DNA of 64,000 bases from NCBI RefSeq assembly GCF_042611095.1, contig NZ_JBHFPV010000002.1:806001-870000 (forward strand). The letters run 5' to 3'. The notes beneath the pieces are model-generated. The model saw nothing but the letters and a program-made list of their open reading frames with translations, ran no database searches and was not told where the DNA came from. The position numbers and the translations under genes are program-made. The DNA comes from Meishania litoralis. Its GTDB lineage: Bacteria; Bacteroidota; Bacteroidia; Flavobacteriales; Flavobacteriaceae. Below are positions 1 through 7,024 of this stretch, one piece after another. Positions within the stretch are counted from its first letter, which is position 1. Each line of letters begins with the position of its first letter.

Positions 1-128
1 ATAAATACAGATTCCTTTACGCCCGTCGTCCTATTTCACTATATTTCCAGAAAAGGTTAAAACTTCTCGCAGATTGTACAAAAAAATGCCGCATCGAGGG
101 GTATTACCCATGTTTTAAAACCGCTGTC

Positions 129-1226
129 ATGAAAGTGTTATTTCTTATTCCGTTATCCATCATTTGTACGGTACTGTATCCACAAAAAGCAAAAAAACCG
201 GATAATGCCGTACTTGATTTTAAAAATCTGTTCAGTTCATCAATGAAAAATGATGTCGCGTGTTTCAGGATACCCGCCCTGGCGACGGCACCTAATGGCG
301 ACCTCATCGCCGCTATAGATGAAAGGGTTGCTTCATGTGGTGATCTAAAATGGAATAACAATATAAATATTGTGGTCAGACGTAGCATCGATAATGGAGA
401 TTCTTGGTCGGCCATTGAAACTGTGGTCGATTACCCATTGGGAAAATCGGCGTCAGATCCCTCAATGATAGTTGACAAAATAACAGGTGAAATTATTTTG
501 TTCTTCAACTATATGGATCTGGAAAATGAGAAAGACGTCTACTATTTAAAAATGACCAAAAGCAGTGATAACGGAAAAACCTGGAGCGCCCCCGAGGACA
601 TTACTTCTCAAATTACCAAACAAGATTGGCACCGTGATTTCAAGTTCATAACATCGGGGCGGGGTATGCAGACCCGCGAGGGCAAATTGGTACACACTTT
701 GGTCAATCTGCAAAAAGGCTTGTTCCTCTTTGAAAGTAATGACCATGGGAAGAATTGGAGCTTGATAGACACGCCTATCGAACCCGCGGACGAATCTAAA
801 GTGGTCGAATTGAGCGACGGTTCGTGGATGGTGAACAGTCGTGTGAACAATTTGGGCAATCGTTTTGTGCATATATCTTCGGATGAGGGAAAAACATGGA
901 AGTCCATGCCGGATCCATCGCTTATAGACCCGGGATGCAATGCCAGCATAATCCGGTACAGATCCAGAAATGAAGAACCGGGTACGTACATCTTACTTTT
1001 TTCCAATGCAAATGATAAGGGGCAGCGTAAAAATATGACCGTTAAAATAAGCACCGATGAAGGTAAAAGCTGGTCGAAAGGCAAGACCCTATATAAAGAA
1101 AGTGCGGCCTATTCATCAATGACCGTTCTTTCCAATGGTGATATCGGTATATTCTTTGAAAGGAACGAGTATCAAGAAAATGTTTTTGCCCGTTTTTCGA
1201 TACGTTGGCTCACGGATCGAAGGTAA
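129..1226 (+). CDS. Exported GH33-type sialidase (exo-alpha-sialidase)
   Basis: Predicted exo-sialidase that removes terminal sialic acids from glycans outside the cytoplasm. The 365-residue protein has a hydrophobic N-terminal export signal (about residues 1-18). The FRIP motif with the first active-site arginine lies at residues 46-49, and five Asp-boxes (S-x-D-x-G-x-x-W) lie near 86, 145, 203, 250 and 308, the signature of a six-bladed sialidase propeller. Candidate catalytic residues by family pattern are R47, R66, D72 or D110, E227 with R238, and Y328. No carbohydrate-binding module or C-terminal secretion domain is visible, and no other sialic acid gene (lyase, epimerase, transporter) lies nearby, so it stands alone. 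The ATG start immediately precedes the signal peptide. The fold and motifs are clear; substrate preference is inferred. Confidence 0.88.
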   Translation: MKVLFLIPLSIICTVLYPQKAKKPDNAVLDFKNLFSSSMKNDVACFRIPALATAPNGDLIAAIDERVASCGDLKWNNNINIVVRRSIDNGDSWSAIETVVDYPLGKSASDPSMIVDKITGEIILFFNYMDLENEKDVYYLKMTKSSDNGKTWSAPEDITSQITKQDWHRDFKFITSGRGMQTREGKLVHTLVNLQKGLFLFESNDHGKNWSLIDTPIEPADESKVVELSDGSWMVNSRVNNLGNRFVHISSDEGKTWKSMPDPSLIDPGCNASIIRYRSRNEEPGTYILLFSNANDKGQRKNMTVKISTDEGKSWSKGKTLYKESAAYSSMTVLSNGDIGIFFERNEYQENVFARFSIRWLTDRR

Positions 1227-1436
1227 GTTGAAGGATTTAACGCCACGAGGCAACAACGCGTTCAAGGCCGAACACCGATTTTATTACCCTTGGGCCACTT
1301 ATCTTAACATTGAGCTAAAATCAATTTCATGACCCTATGACGGAAGCTAATCAACTCAAATACCGGACCTTTCAGTCAAATTGCCCCGTCTTTCATTTGA
1401 AATCGATTTTTGGCGCGACCCTAATAGGTCAAGGCC

Positions 1437-1916
1437 TCATATCTCTTCGGCCAACCAAGCCTTCATCATCCAGACTGTTTTTTCTTGTTCGCTAATGAAA
1501 TCGCTCATCATACTGTTGGTACCTTCGTCATTGGAGACATCGGAAGCTTCCAGTATTCTTCTTTCAATGACCAACAATTCCGTTAGCGAATCAATGACCA
1601 GGCGAATGGCATCTTCATCCCGGGTCACGTTCTTGCCCACGGGCACCTTTGAATTATCGATATAGTCCTTAAAAGTATGCTGGGGCACGCCACCCAAGGT
1701 TAGGATGCGCTCCGCGATCCCATCGACCTTCATGTTGGCATCGGTATAGAGTTCCTCAAACTTAATGTGAAGGTCAAAAAAACGTTTTCCCTTAATGTTC
1801 CAATGTATGCCTCTGAGATTCTGATAATAGGTCTGAAAATTGGCGAGCAATGCGTTCAAATCATTGCTCAGCTCTTGCGATTTCTGGGCATCTAAGCCTA
1901 TGCTATTTAGTTTCAT
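1437..1916 (-). CDS. dps: Dps family ferritin-like DNA-protection protein
   Basis: Dps dodecamers oxidise Fe(II) with hydrogen peroxide and store the iron, shielding DNA from Fenton chemistry. The 159-residue length fits the family. The inter-subunit ferroxidase ligands have the family spacing: H38, H50 (eleven residues apart), D65 and E69, starting from the H-W-N motif at 38-40. The gene is divergent from oxyR across about 104 bp of AT-rich DNA, the arrangement expected if OxyR controls dps under peroxide stress. No long basic N-terminal tail is present, so direct DNA binding may be weak. Identification is secure; regulation by the neighbour is inferred from gene order. Confidence 0.95.
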   Translation of the reverse strand: MKLNSIGLDAQKSQELSNDLNALLANFQTYYQNLRGIHWNIKGKRFFDLHIKFEELYTDANMKVDGIAERILTLGGVPQHTFKDYIDNSKVPVGKNVTRDEDAIRLVIDSLTELLVIERRILEASDVSNDEGTNSMMSDFISEQEKTVWMMKAWLAEEI

Positions 1917-2020
1917 GTCTATTTCCTTTTAGTTTTGTATAAATTTATTAAATATTAAACGCTTATTTATATAAATTTTATCGATAGTTTTTATACTTTT
2001 ATTGTTCAATATTATCACCT
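1917..2020. promoter_or_regulatory. Divergent dps/oxyR regulatory region
   Basis: This AT-rich spacer must hold the promoters of both dps (minus) and oxyR (plus). A TAnnTTTG-type -7 match reading toward oxyR (TAGTTTTG) is at 1930-1937, although I see no -33 TTG at the usual distance. Several short A/T palindromes (for example at 1938-1947) are present, but no OxyR site can be assigned with confidence by eye. Confidence 0.4.
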
Positions 2021-2962
2021 ATGACAATTACCCAATTGCAATACGTATTAGCAGTCGCCGAGTACCAGAATTTTACTTTGGCCGCACAAAAAAGCTTTGT
2101 AACCCAACCGACATTGAGCATGCAGGTGCAAAAATTGGAAGATGAACTCGATGTCTTGATCTTCGATCGGAGCAAAAAGCCCATAGGCATAACCGAGGTC
2201 GGCAAAAAAATAGTTACCCAGGCAAAAAATATTGTCAACGAGGCCGAACGCATTAAAGATATCGTAGATCAGGACAAAGGTTTTATCGGCGGCGATTTTA
2301 CCCTAGGTATCATACCAACGATCATGCCAACGCTATTGCCAATGTTCCTGAAAACATTTATAACCAAATACCCGAAGGTCAATCTCATTATCAGGGAGCA
2401 GAGTACCGAAGACTTGATCAGTGATATCTTGGAGGGCCATATCGATGCAGGCATTGCCGCGACACCCCTTGAAATCGAATTTATCAAAGAACGCCCATTA
2501 TACTATGAGCCCTTCGTTGGTTATGTGCCTGAAGGCCACCGACTCGGAAAATCCCAAAAACTGGACCCCAGTGACCTTGATATCTCCGATGTGCTTTTGT
2601 TAAAAGACGGACATTGTTTTCGTGACGGTGTCATAAATCTTTGCAATAGCTCCAAAAAAAGGTCTGACGAGCACTTTCAACTGCAAAGCGGTAGTTTCGA
2701 GACTTTGGTGAATCTCTCCAATGAAGGTATGGGAATGACCCTTTTGCCCTATCTGAATACACTGGAACTTGATACGGGCAAAAAGAAGAACCTGAAACAT
2801 TTCAACAACCCTTCGCCCGCGCGCGAAGTAAGTCTTATCTACCATAAAAGTGAACTGAAGATTCAAATCACAGAGGCCTTGCGCGATGTAATATCGGGGA
2901 TTGTCAGGGGCGCCATCGCCTTTCAGGATGTAAAGATCATAAGTCCGGTAAGCGGAAAATAA
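2021..2962 (+). CDS. oxyR: OxyR-type peroxide-sensing LysR regulator
   Basis: LysR-family transcription factor that senses hydrogen peroxide through a reversible disulfide. It has 313 residues, with an N-terminal winged helix-turn-helix (about 1-60) and a two-lobed effector domain (about 90-300). The decisive feature is C199 and C208 inside G-H-C-F-R-D-G-V-I-N-L-C, the same residue numbers and nearly the same context as the redox cysteine pair of Escherichia coli OxyR. The gene is divergent from dps, a classical OxyR target, and ends in a strong hairpin terminator. The ATG follows the AT-rich spacer directly. I regard the assignment as secure on the cysteine pair plus context. Confidence 0.94.
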   Translation: MTITQLQYVLAVAEYQNFTLAAQKSFVTQPTLSMQVQKLEDELDVLIFDRSKKPIGITEVGKKIVTQAKNIVNEAERIKDIVDQDKGFIGGDFTLGIIPTIMPTLLPMFLKTFITKYPKVNLIIREQSTEDLISDILEGHIDAGIAATPLEIEFIKERPLYYEPFVGYVPEGHRLGKSQKLDPSDLDISDVLLLKDGHCFRDGVINLCNSSKKRSDEHFQLQSGSFETLVNLSNEGMGMTLLPYLNTLELDTGKKKNLKHFNNPSPAREVSLIYHKSELKIQITEALRDVISGIVRGAIAFQDVKIISPVSGK

Positions 2963-2994
2963 AAAATCCCGCCGATGGCGGGATTTGTTTTTTT
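2961..2994. terminator. Bidirectional rho-independent terminator
   Basis: A perfect 10-bp stem (2964-2973 paired with 2977-2986) with a 3-nt loop has a T-run on the plus side and an A-run on the other, so it can work in both directions. It sits between the convergent oxyR gene and the 65-residue small ORF; the T-run overlaps the stop codon of the latter. Confidence 0.9.
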
Positions 2995-3190
2995 ATGCCT
3001 TTAAATAAACAAGGCTTTGTTGTAGTTCGGGCTTATCGGTTATAAAGCCAAGCAGCCATTGTTTTAATTCTTCTATTTCTTCCGGTAATAATCTTGCTAC
3101 CGCCTTTTTAACTTCTTTGCAAAACAGTTTTGTGTCAAAACTAACTTTTTTGAGCACCGTTTTCGTGTACTCAAGCATAGCTCTAGCCAT
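2993..3190 (-). CDS. Conserved 65-residue flavobacterial small protein
   Basis: A short basic, helix-rich protein that I recognise as a recurrent hypothetical of Flavobacteriia (pattern M-A-R-x-M-L-E-Y-T-K near the start, F-C-K-E-V in the middle, E-E-I-E-x-L-K-x-W-L later). It has no signal peptide, membrane segment or cysteine pair; one cysteine lies at residue 24. It has its own upstream spacer, converges on oxyR and shares that gene's bidirectional terminator. The function is unknown. The sequence reads as real coding DNA because the frame runs from a good ATG to the terminator without gaps and resembles proteins remembered from other flavobacteria. I do not propose a role. Confidence 0.7.
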   Translation of the reverse strand: MARAMLEYTKTVLKKVSFDTKLFCKEVKKAVARLLPEEIEELKQWLLGFITDKPELQQSLVYLKA

Positions 3191-3307
3191 ATTACAAATT
3201 GTTTTTAGATTAGTTGTTACCTACAATGTAAAGTTAACAAGCAAAAGGTATATTATATTGCGCCTCGGGCGTTAAAAATTAGATAAATTCATGTTAAATT
3301 GGACAAC

Positions 3308-4612
3308 ATGCATAAGACCGATCATTTTTTTGGCAAATCGACATGGGCAAACCGTGCATCTAAAGTACTGGTATTGTTATTTTTAATAGGATGCGGGACA
3401 ACAAAAAATCGAATTCAAAAACATGTCGCCACAACCATTGATTCTCCTTTTTTCAAGAATCAGTTTACGGGGCTTTTAGTAATCGACCCCATCACGAAAG
3501 ATACCCTCATCGACCGCAATGGTGCCCGCTACTTTACCCCGGCCAGCAATACCAAGATTTTCACACTTTATGCCGCCTTGCAATTGCTGCCCGACCAGAT
3601 TCCCGCTTTGAAGTCCATTCTCAAAAACGACACACTTTTTATCGAAGGAACGGGCGATCCCACCCTACTCCACCCCCACTTCAATGACAGCACGACAATC
3701 GAATTTTTGAAAGGATATAAAAACATCGCACTCTATCTCAACAATTTTCATGAGCAAAAATATGGTCCAGGGTGGTCTTGGGACGATTATCCATACTATT
3801 ATCAACCTGAGCGAGCGGCTTTCCCCCTATACGGAAACGTGGCCACTATTTTCGGTGGCGATTCGACACAAGTATTACCAGAGCATTTTAAAAAGAACGT
3901 TGTCGATCTCGACCTACCCAAAAACAGGGAGGCTGAAAAAAACATCTTCTACTATGCCGCCTCACGACGTGACACTACTGAAATTCCCTATCGGATCGAT
4001 AGCACTTTGACACGCATATTGCTCGAAAAAGCATTGAACAAAAAGGTCACTGTGGTAAACAAAATCCCTAAAGGAGAAAAAAGTATCGTCTATGGTATGT
4101 CTACCGATTCCGTTTTAAAACGGATGATGCACCAAAGCGATAATTTTTTGGCGGAACAGTTGATGCTTTTGTCCACCAGCACCTTGACCGACACCTTGAA
4201 TTTCGCCAAGGCGCGCGACCATATTCTTGAAAATCAGTTGGTCGATCTAAGGCACCCCCCTCGCTGGGTCGATGGATCCGGACTTTCGCGTTACAATCTT
4301 TTTACACCGCAATCGATGGTTCATGTGCTGCAGAAATTATATGGGGAAATTCCTCGGGAACGCTTGTTCCATTTTTTTCCTGCCGGAGGAGTTTCAGGTA
4401 CTTTGGAAGATTGGTACCCCGGAAATCATGAACCTTACATCTTTGCCAAGACCGGAAGTCTGGGCAACAATCATTGTCTTAGTGGATACCTCATCACAAA
4501 ATCGGGCAAGACTTTGATTTTCAGTTTCATGAACAATCATTTTCGAAATCCATCCTCGGAAGTCAAAAAGCGCATGCAAGCGATTCTTGAGACAATTCGG
4601 GATAGTTATTAG
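3308..4612 (+). CDS. dacB: PBP4-type D-alanyl-D-alanine carboxypeptidase/endopeptidase lipoprotein (S13)
   Basis: Low-molecular-mass class C penicillin-binding protein expected to trim peptidoglycan stem peptides or cut cross-links in the periplasm. From ATG 3308 it has about 434 residues. A lipobox (L-I-G-C) near residue 28 marks a lipoprotein. The three active-site motifs are present: S-N-T-K (S80-K83), S-D-N (277-279) and K-T-G (381-383), with the family's V-D-G-S-G-L stretch between the last two. The frame opens three codons earlier at a TTG (3299), but the ATG is preferred. Immediately after the stop codon a dense 7-bp tandem repeat array begins. No operon partner is evident. Confidence 0.9.
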   Translation: MHKTDHFFGKSTWANRASKVLVLLFLIGCGTTKNRIQKHVATTIDSPFFKNQFTGLLVIDPITKDTLIDRNGARYFTPASNTKIFTLYAALQLLPDQIPALKSILKNDTLFIEGTGDPTLLHPHFNDSTTIEFLKGYKNIALYLNNFHEQKYGPGWSWDDYPYYYQPERAAFPLYGNVATIFGGDSTQVLPEHFKKNVVDLDLPKNREAEKNIFYYAASRRDTTEIPYRIDSTLTRILLEKALNKKVTVVNKIPKGEKSIVYGMSTDSVLKRMMHQSDNFLAEQLMLLSTSTLTDTLNFAKARDHILENQLVDLRHPPRWVDGSGLSRYNLFTPQSMVHVLQKLYGEIPRERLFHFFPAGGVSGTLEDWYPGNHEPYIFAKTGSLGNNHCLSGYLITKSGKTLIFSFMNNHFRNPSSEVKKRMQAILETIRDSY

Positions 4613-4773
4613 CGGTTGGCGGTTGGCGGTTGGCTGTTGGCTGTTGGCTGTTGGCTGTTGGCTGTTGGCTGTTGGCTGTTGGTTAAAGAAACAAACTTTC
4701 AACTTTCAACTTTCAACTTTCAACTTTCAACTTTTAACTTTTAACTTTTAACTCCTAACTCCTAACTCCTAAG
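4613..4773. repeat. Period-7 tandem repeat arrays between dacB and nudK
   Basis: Two adjacent arrays lie between the convergent genes. The first, directly after the dacB stop, is about ten copies of a GT-rich heptamer (CGGTTGG then CTGTTGG). The second is a run of AACTTTC units drifting to AACTTTT and AACTCCT. The second array runs into the 3' end of nudK, so the last residues of that protein (L-G-L-R-S) are encoded by repeat units. The arrays are not self-complementary, so they are not simple hairpin terminators. Weaker period-7 stretches occur elsewhere in the window. Confidence 0.9.
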
Positions 4774-5352
4774 CCCTAACTTATTGATTTCCGCATATTG
4801 CAATAACATTATGGTTTTTGCATCCTTTATTTCACCTGATTTCACCATTTCAAGTGCTTTTGCGAAAGTTATTTCCAGTACCTCGATGTTCTCGGTCTCA
4901 TGTTCGGCACCACCCCCTTCGCCCACTTTCATATTGTCTTCGTATTCGCCAACGAACAAATAAAGGATTTCTGTCACGGATCCAGGCGACGTATAGGTCT
5001 CAAAAACCCGTTTTACATTGTCTATTCTATAACCGGTCTCCTCTTCGGTTTCCTTGCGAATGCAATCCTCGGGGTTGTCGCCATCCAACAATCCGGCACA
5101 GACTTCGATCATCATTCCGTCTTCATTGCCATTGACATAGGTCGGCATTCTGAACTGCCGGGTCAGGACTACGGTACTTTTTCGTTTATTATAAAGTAAA
5201 ATCGCGGCGCCATTGCCCCGGTCGTACGCCTCGCGGTGTTGGGTCTCCCAAGTACCGTCCTCTTTTTGGTATTCGAAAGTGAACTTGTTCAAGGTGTACC
5301 AATTATCAGATAGTAATTGTCTTTTGATATTCCGGATTTTTCTATTTCCCAA
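4762..5352 (-). CDS. nudK: NudK-type Nudix hydrolase (GDP-mannose pyrophosphatase family)
   Basis: Nudix enzyme expected to hydrolyse nucleotide sugars such as GDP-mannose to the sugar phosphate and nucleoside monophosphate. The Nudix box G-x5-E-x7-R-E-x-x-E-E-x-G is recognisable around G-L-L-D-G ... R-K-E-T-E-E-E-T-G-Y, with one relaxed position (K-E for R-E), as in E. coli NudK. L-L-S-D-N-W-Y-T-L and the Y-D-R-G-N-G-A-A-I-L-L-Y block also match NudK closely. The frame is open to 5487, but the extra 45 residues fit no NudK; a TTG at 5352 gives about 196 residues, close to the family's ~191, and I adopt it with moderate confidence. The C-terminus is written in heptamer repeat DNA. Confidence 0.85.
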   Translation of the reverse strand: MGNRKIRNIKRQLLSDNWYTLNKFTFEYQKEDGTWETQHREAYDRGNGAAILLYNKRKSTVVLTRQFRMPTYVNGNEDGMMIEVCAGLLDGDNPEDCIRKETEEETGYRIDNVKRVFETYTSPGSVTEILYLFVGEYEDNMKVGEGGGAEHETENIEVLEITFAKALEMVKSGEIKDAKTIMLLQYAEINKLGLRS

Positions 5353-5499
5353 AACGTATATTTTATATTTCCTAAAGATAGATTTTGCATCGATGTAATA
5401 AAAGTCGGTAGTTATTTGGCACCAATAAAAAGGATAAAAACCTATTTTCGTATTTGTGCTGTTCGGAAACAGCCGGTCCAAAATCAAAACGCTGGTACT

Positions 5500-6408
5500 A
5501 TGATGAAAAGGAAACTGTTCTTCGCCCTTCTAATTATTCCTGTGATGTCTTGGGGTCAAAAAGTGAATCTCGCCGCCTTTGACAACCTGCTGGACAAAAA
5601 ATGGCATGCAGAAGGAGCATGGGGAGATGGAAGTAAATTCAAGCAAGAAATTATTTTTGAATACGATTTGGAAAATGCAATATTAATTAGTCGATCAAAG
5701 GGTTTTACCAATGTAGAGCAAAGCAAGTATGGCAATAGAAACCATGGTATTCGAAAAGTCAATGCCGACTCGACCGGCATAGATTTTTGGGAATTTGATG
5801 TTTTCGGGGGAGTTACCAAAGGTAAGGTCATCATAAAGGAGAAAGACATTTTATATCAGTATGATTACGGAGGTTCCAAAGTAACCGATTACTGGGAATA
5901 CGTCAACGATTCCATCTATAATTTTACCGTCGGCAGCTATGAAAATGGCACATGGAACCAAAAATACTTGACCTGTCAATTCACCGGTCAAAACATAGAC
6001 CGAAAATCGAAACTATATCTCAAAGTAAAGGAAACCTTGGTCGGCAATTGGATTTCCCCGGCCTGGGATGGGCAGCTTATCGAAATGTGGTCTGTCGACA
6101 AGGATCAAAACCTGGTACAGACATCGAAGTACATAGAAGGTAAAAAGGTACTGTTCAGATCACAGAACAAAATTGAGTACATAGGCGGCGAATTGATCTT
6201 GATAAGTGTTATCGAGAATAGTGACCCCAAGATATTCAAAGCGGTCGAAGCCAATGGTTCGCGAATTGTCTTTGAAAACAAAGAATACAAAAATCCTAAT
6301 CGCGTTGAATACGTTTTATATGAAAAGACTTTTCATAGAAAGATAAGTGGCGCCGAAAACGGGTCACCGACCAGTTATACCTTTAAATTTGAGCCTTTCA
6401 AAGAATAA
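5500..6408 (+). CDS. Exported orphan protein with lipocalin-like beta domains
   Basis: About 302 residues from ATG 5500; the frame is open upstream to 5317, but the first good signal peptide (M-M-K-R-K-L-F-F-A-L-L, cleavage near S-W-G-Q) starts here. No lipobox. The mature part is rich in short beta strands and aromatic residues, in two halves: about 20-180, and a second starting near the V-G-N-W-I-S motif that resembles the DUF6265-type lipocalin-like domain (W-x-G-x-W ... E-x-W-S). I cannot assign a function. It is divergent from nudK and convergent with the GMC/subunit 3 pair, and has no evident operon partner. Confidence 0.75.
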   Translation: MMKRKLFFALLIIPVMSWGQKVNLAAFDNLLDKKWHAEGAWGDGSKFKQEIIFEYDLENAILISRSKGFTNVEQSKYGNRNHGIRKVNADSTGIDFWEFDVFGGVTKGKVIIKEKDILYQYDYGGSKVTDYWEYVNDSIYNFTVGSYENGTWNQKYLTCQFTGQNIDRKSKLYLKVKETLVGNWISPAWDGQLIEMWSVDKDQNLVQTSKYIEGKKVLFRSQNKIEYIGGELILISVIENSDPKIFKAVEANGSRIVFENKEYKNPNRVEYVLYEKTFHRKISGAENGSPTSYTFKFEPFKE

Positions 6409-6427
6409 CATGGCCTTTACGCGCGTA

Positions 6428-7021
6428 TTACAGGCTCCAACGGTTTCCAACCTCTGAAATAGGCTTGCAGGCCTCGTACCCACCGGGGATCGGGTCATAA
6501 CTCAATACATTTTCGCCAATTTCCTCAGAAGTAAAATAGGCCCATATCGCCATCGATTTCATCGAGCGATAAAAACCTATGGGTTCTTGCTTACCAACAG
6601 CCGTTCCCCAGACTCCCCTACTGAACTTACCTGAATTCGCCTCGTTCTTTTGCAGCACTTTGATGCGTTCATCTTCACCCAGGTTGATGAATACATCGCC
6701 AAAATCCTTCTTGCAGTCTTCATTAAACGCTGCAATTGCATCACGCATCCGCTTTTGCCCCTCATCATCGTAGGTCTTGCCGATGACCTTGTCGATGAAC
6801 ATATCGGCCTTTACATCCAAAGCACCGGGAGTATCGGTCCGTGGTAAGATCATATCTATCAAGGTGGAAACGGTTTTGGCCTCCTCTTCAGTAAAAAACA
6901 GGGGTTGCCAACCTAATCTTGGCTCGTTTTTACACGATTGCAATAATGAAAACATTGAAGGCACGGCCAAGGTAGCCCCTGCCAATAGTCCCGTTTTTTT
7001 TAAGGCATTTCTCCTATCCAT
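6428..7021 (-). CDS. Gluconate 2-dehydrogenase subunit 3 family protein (Tat-exported)
   Basis: Small partner subunit of a membrane-associated FAD dehydrogenase. It has 197 residues and begins M-D-R-R-N-A-L-K-K-T-G, a twin-arginine signal, followed by a hydrophobic segment and a lipobox-like L-Q-S-C (C30), so it is probably a Tat-exported lipoprotein. The body matches the subunit 3 family (T-L-I-D-M-I-L-P-R-T-D-T-P-G-A near residue 60). It lies 3 bp downstream of the GMC gene. In known FAD glucose dehydrogenases this subunit carries the Tat signal, and the catalytic subunit, which has none, is exported with it; that fits here. Confidence 0.9.
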   Translation of the reverse strand: MDRRNALKKTGLLAGATLAVPSMFSLLQSCKNEPRLGWQPLFFTEEEAKTVSTLIDMILPRTDTPGALDVKADMFIDKVIGKTYDDEGQKRMRDAIAAFNEDCKKDFGDVFINLGEDERIKVLQKNEANSGKFSRGVWGTAVGKQEPIGFYRSMKSMAIWAYFTSEEIGENVLSYDPIPGGYEACKPISEVGNRWSL

Positions 7022-7024
7022 AGC

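Noticed and set aside
1..128. Partial gene at the left edge
   Set aside because: No frame with coding character or family motif is visible before the sialidase start; it reads as intergenic DNA.
4613..4773. CRISPR array
   Set aside because: The unit is 7 bp with no spacers and there are no cas genes; it is a simple tandem repeat.
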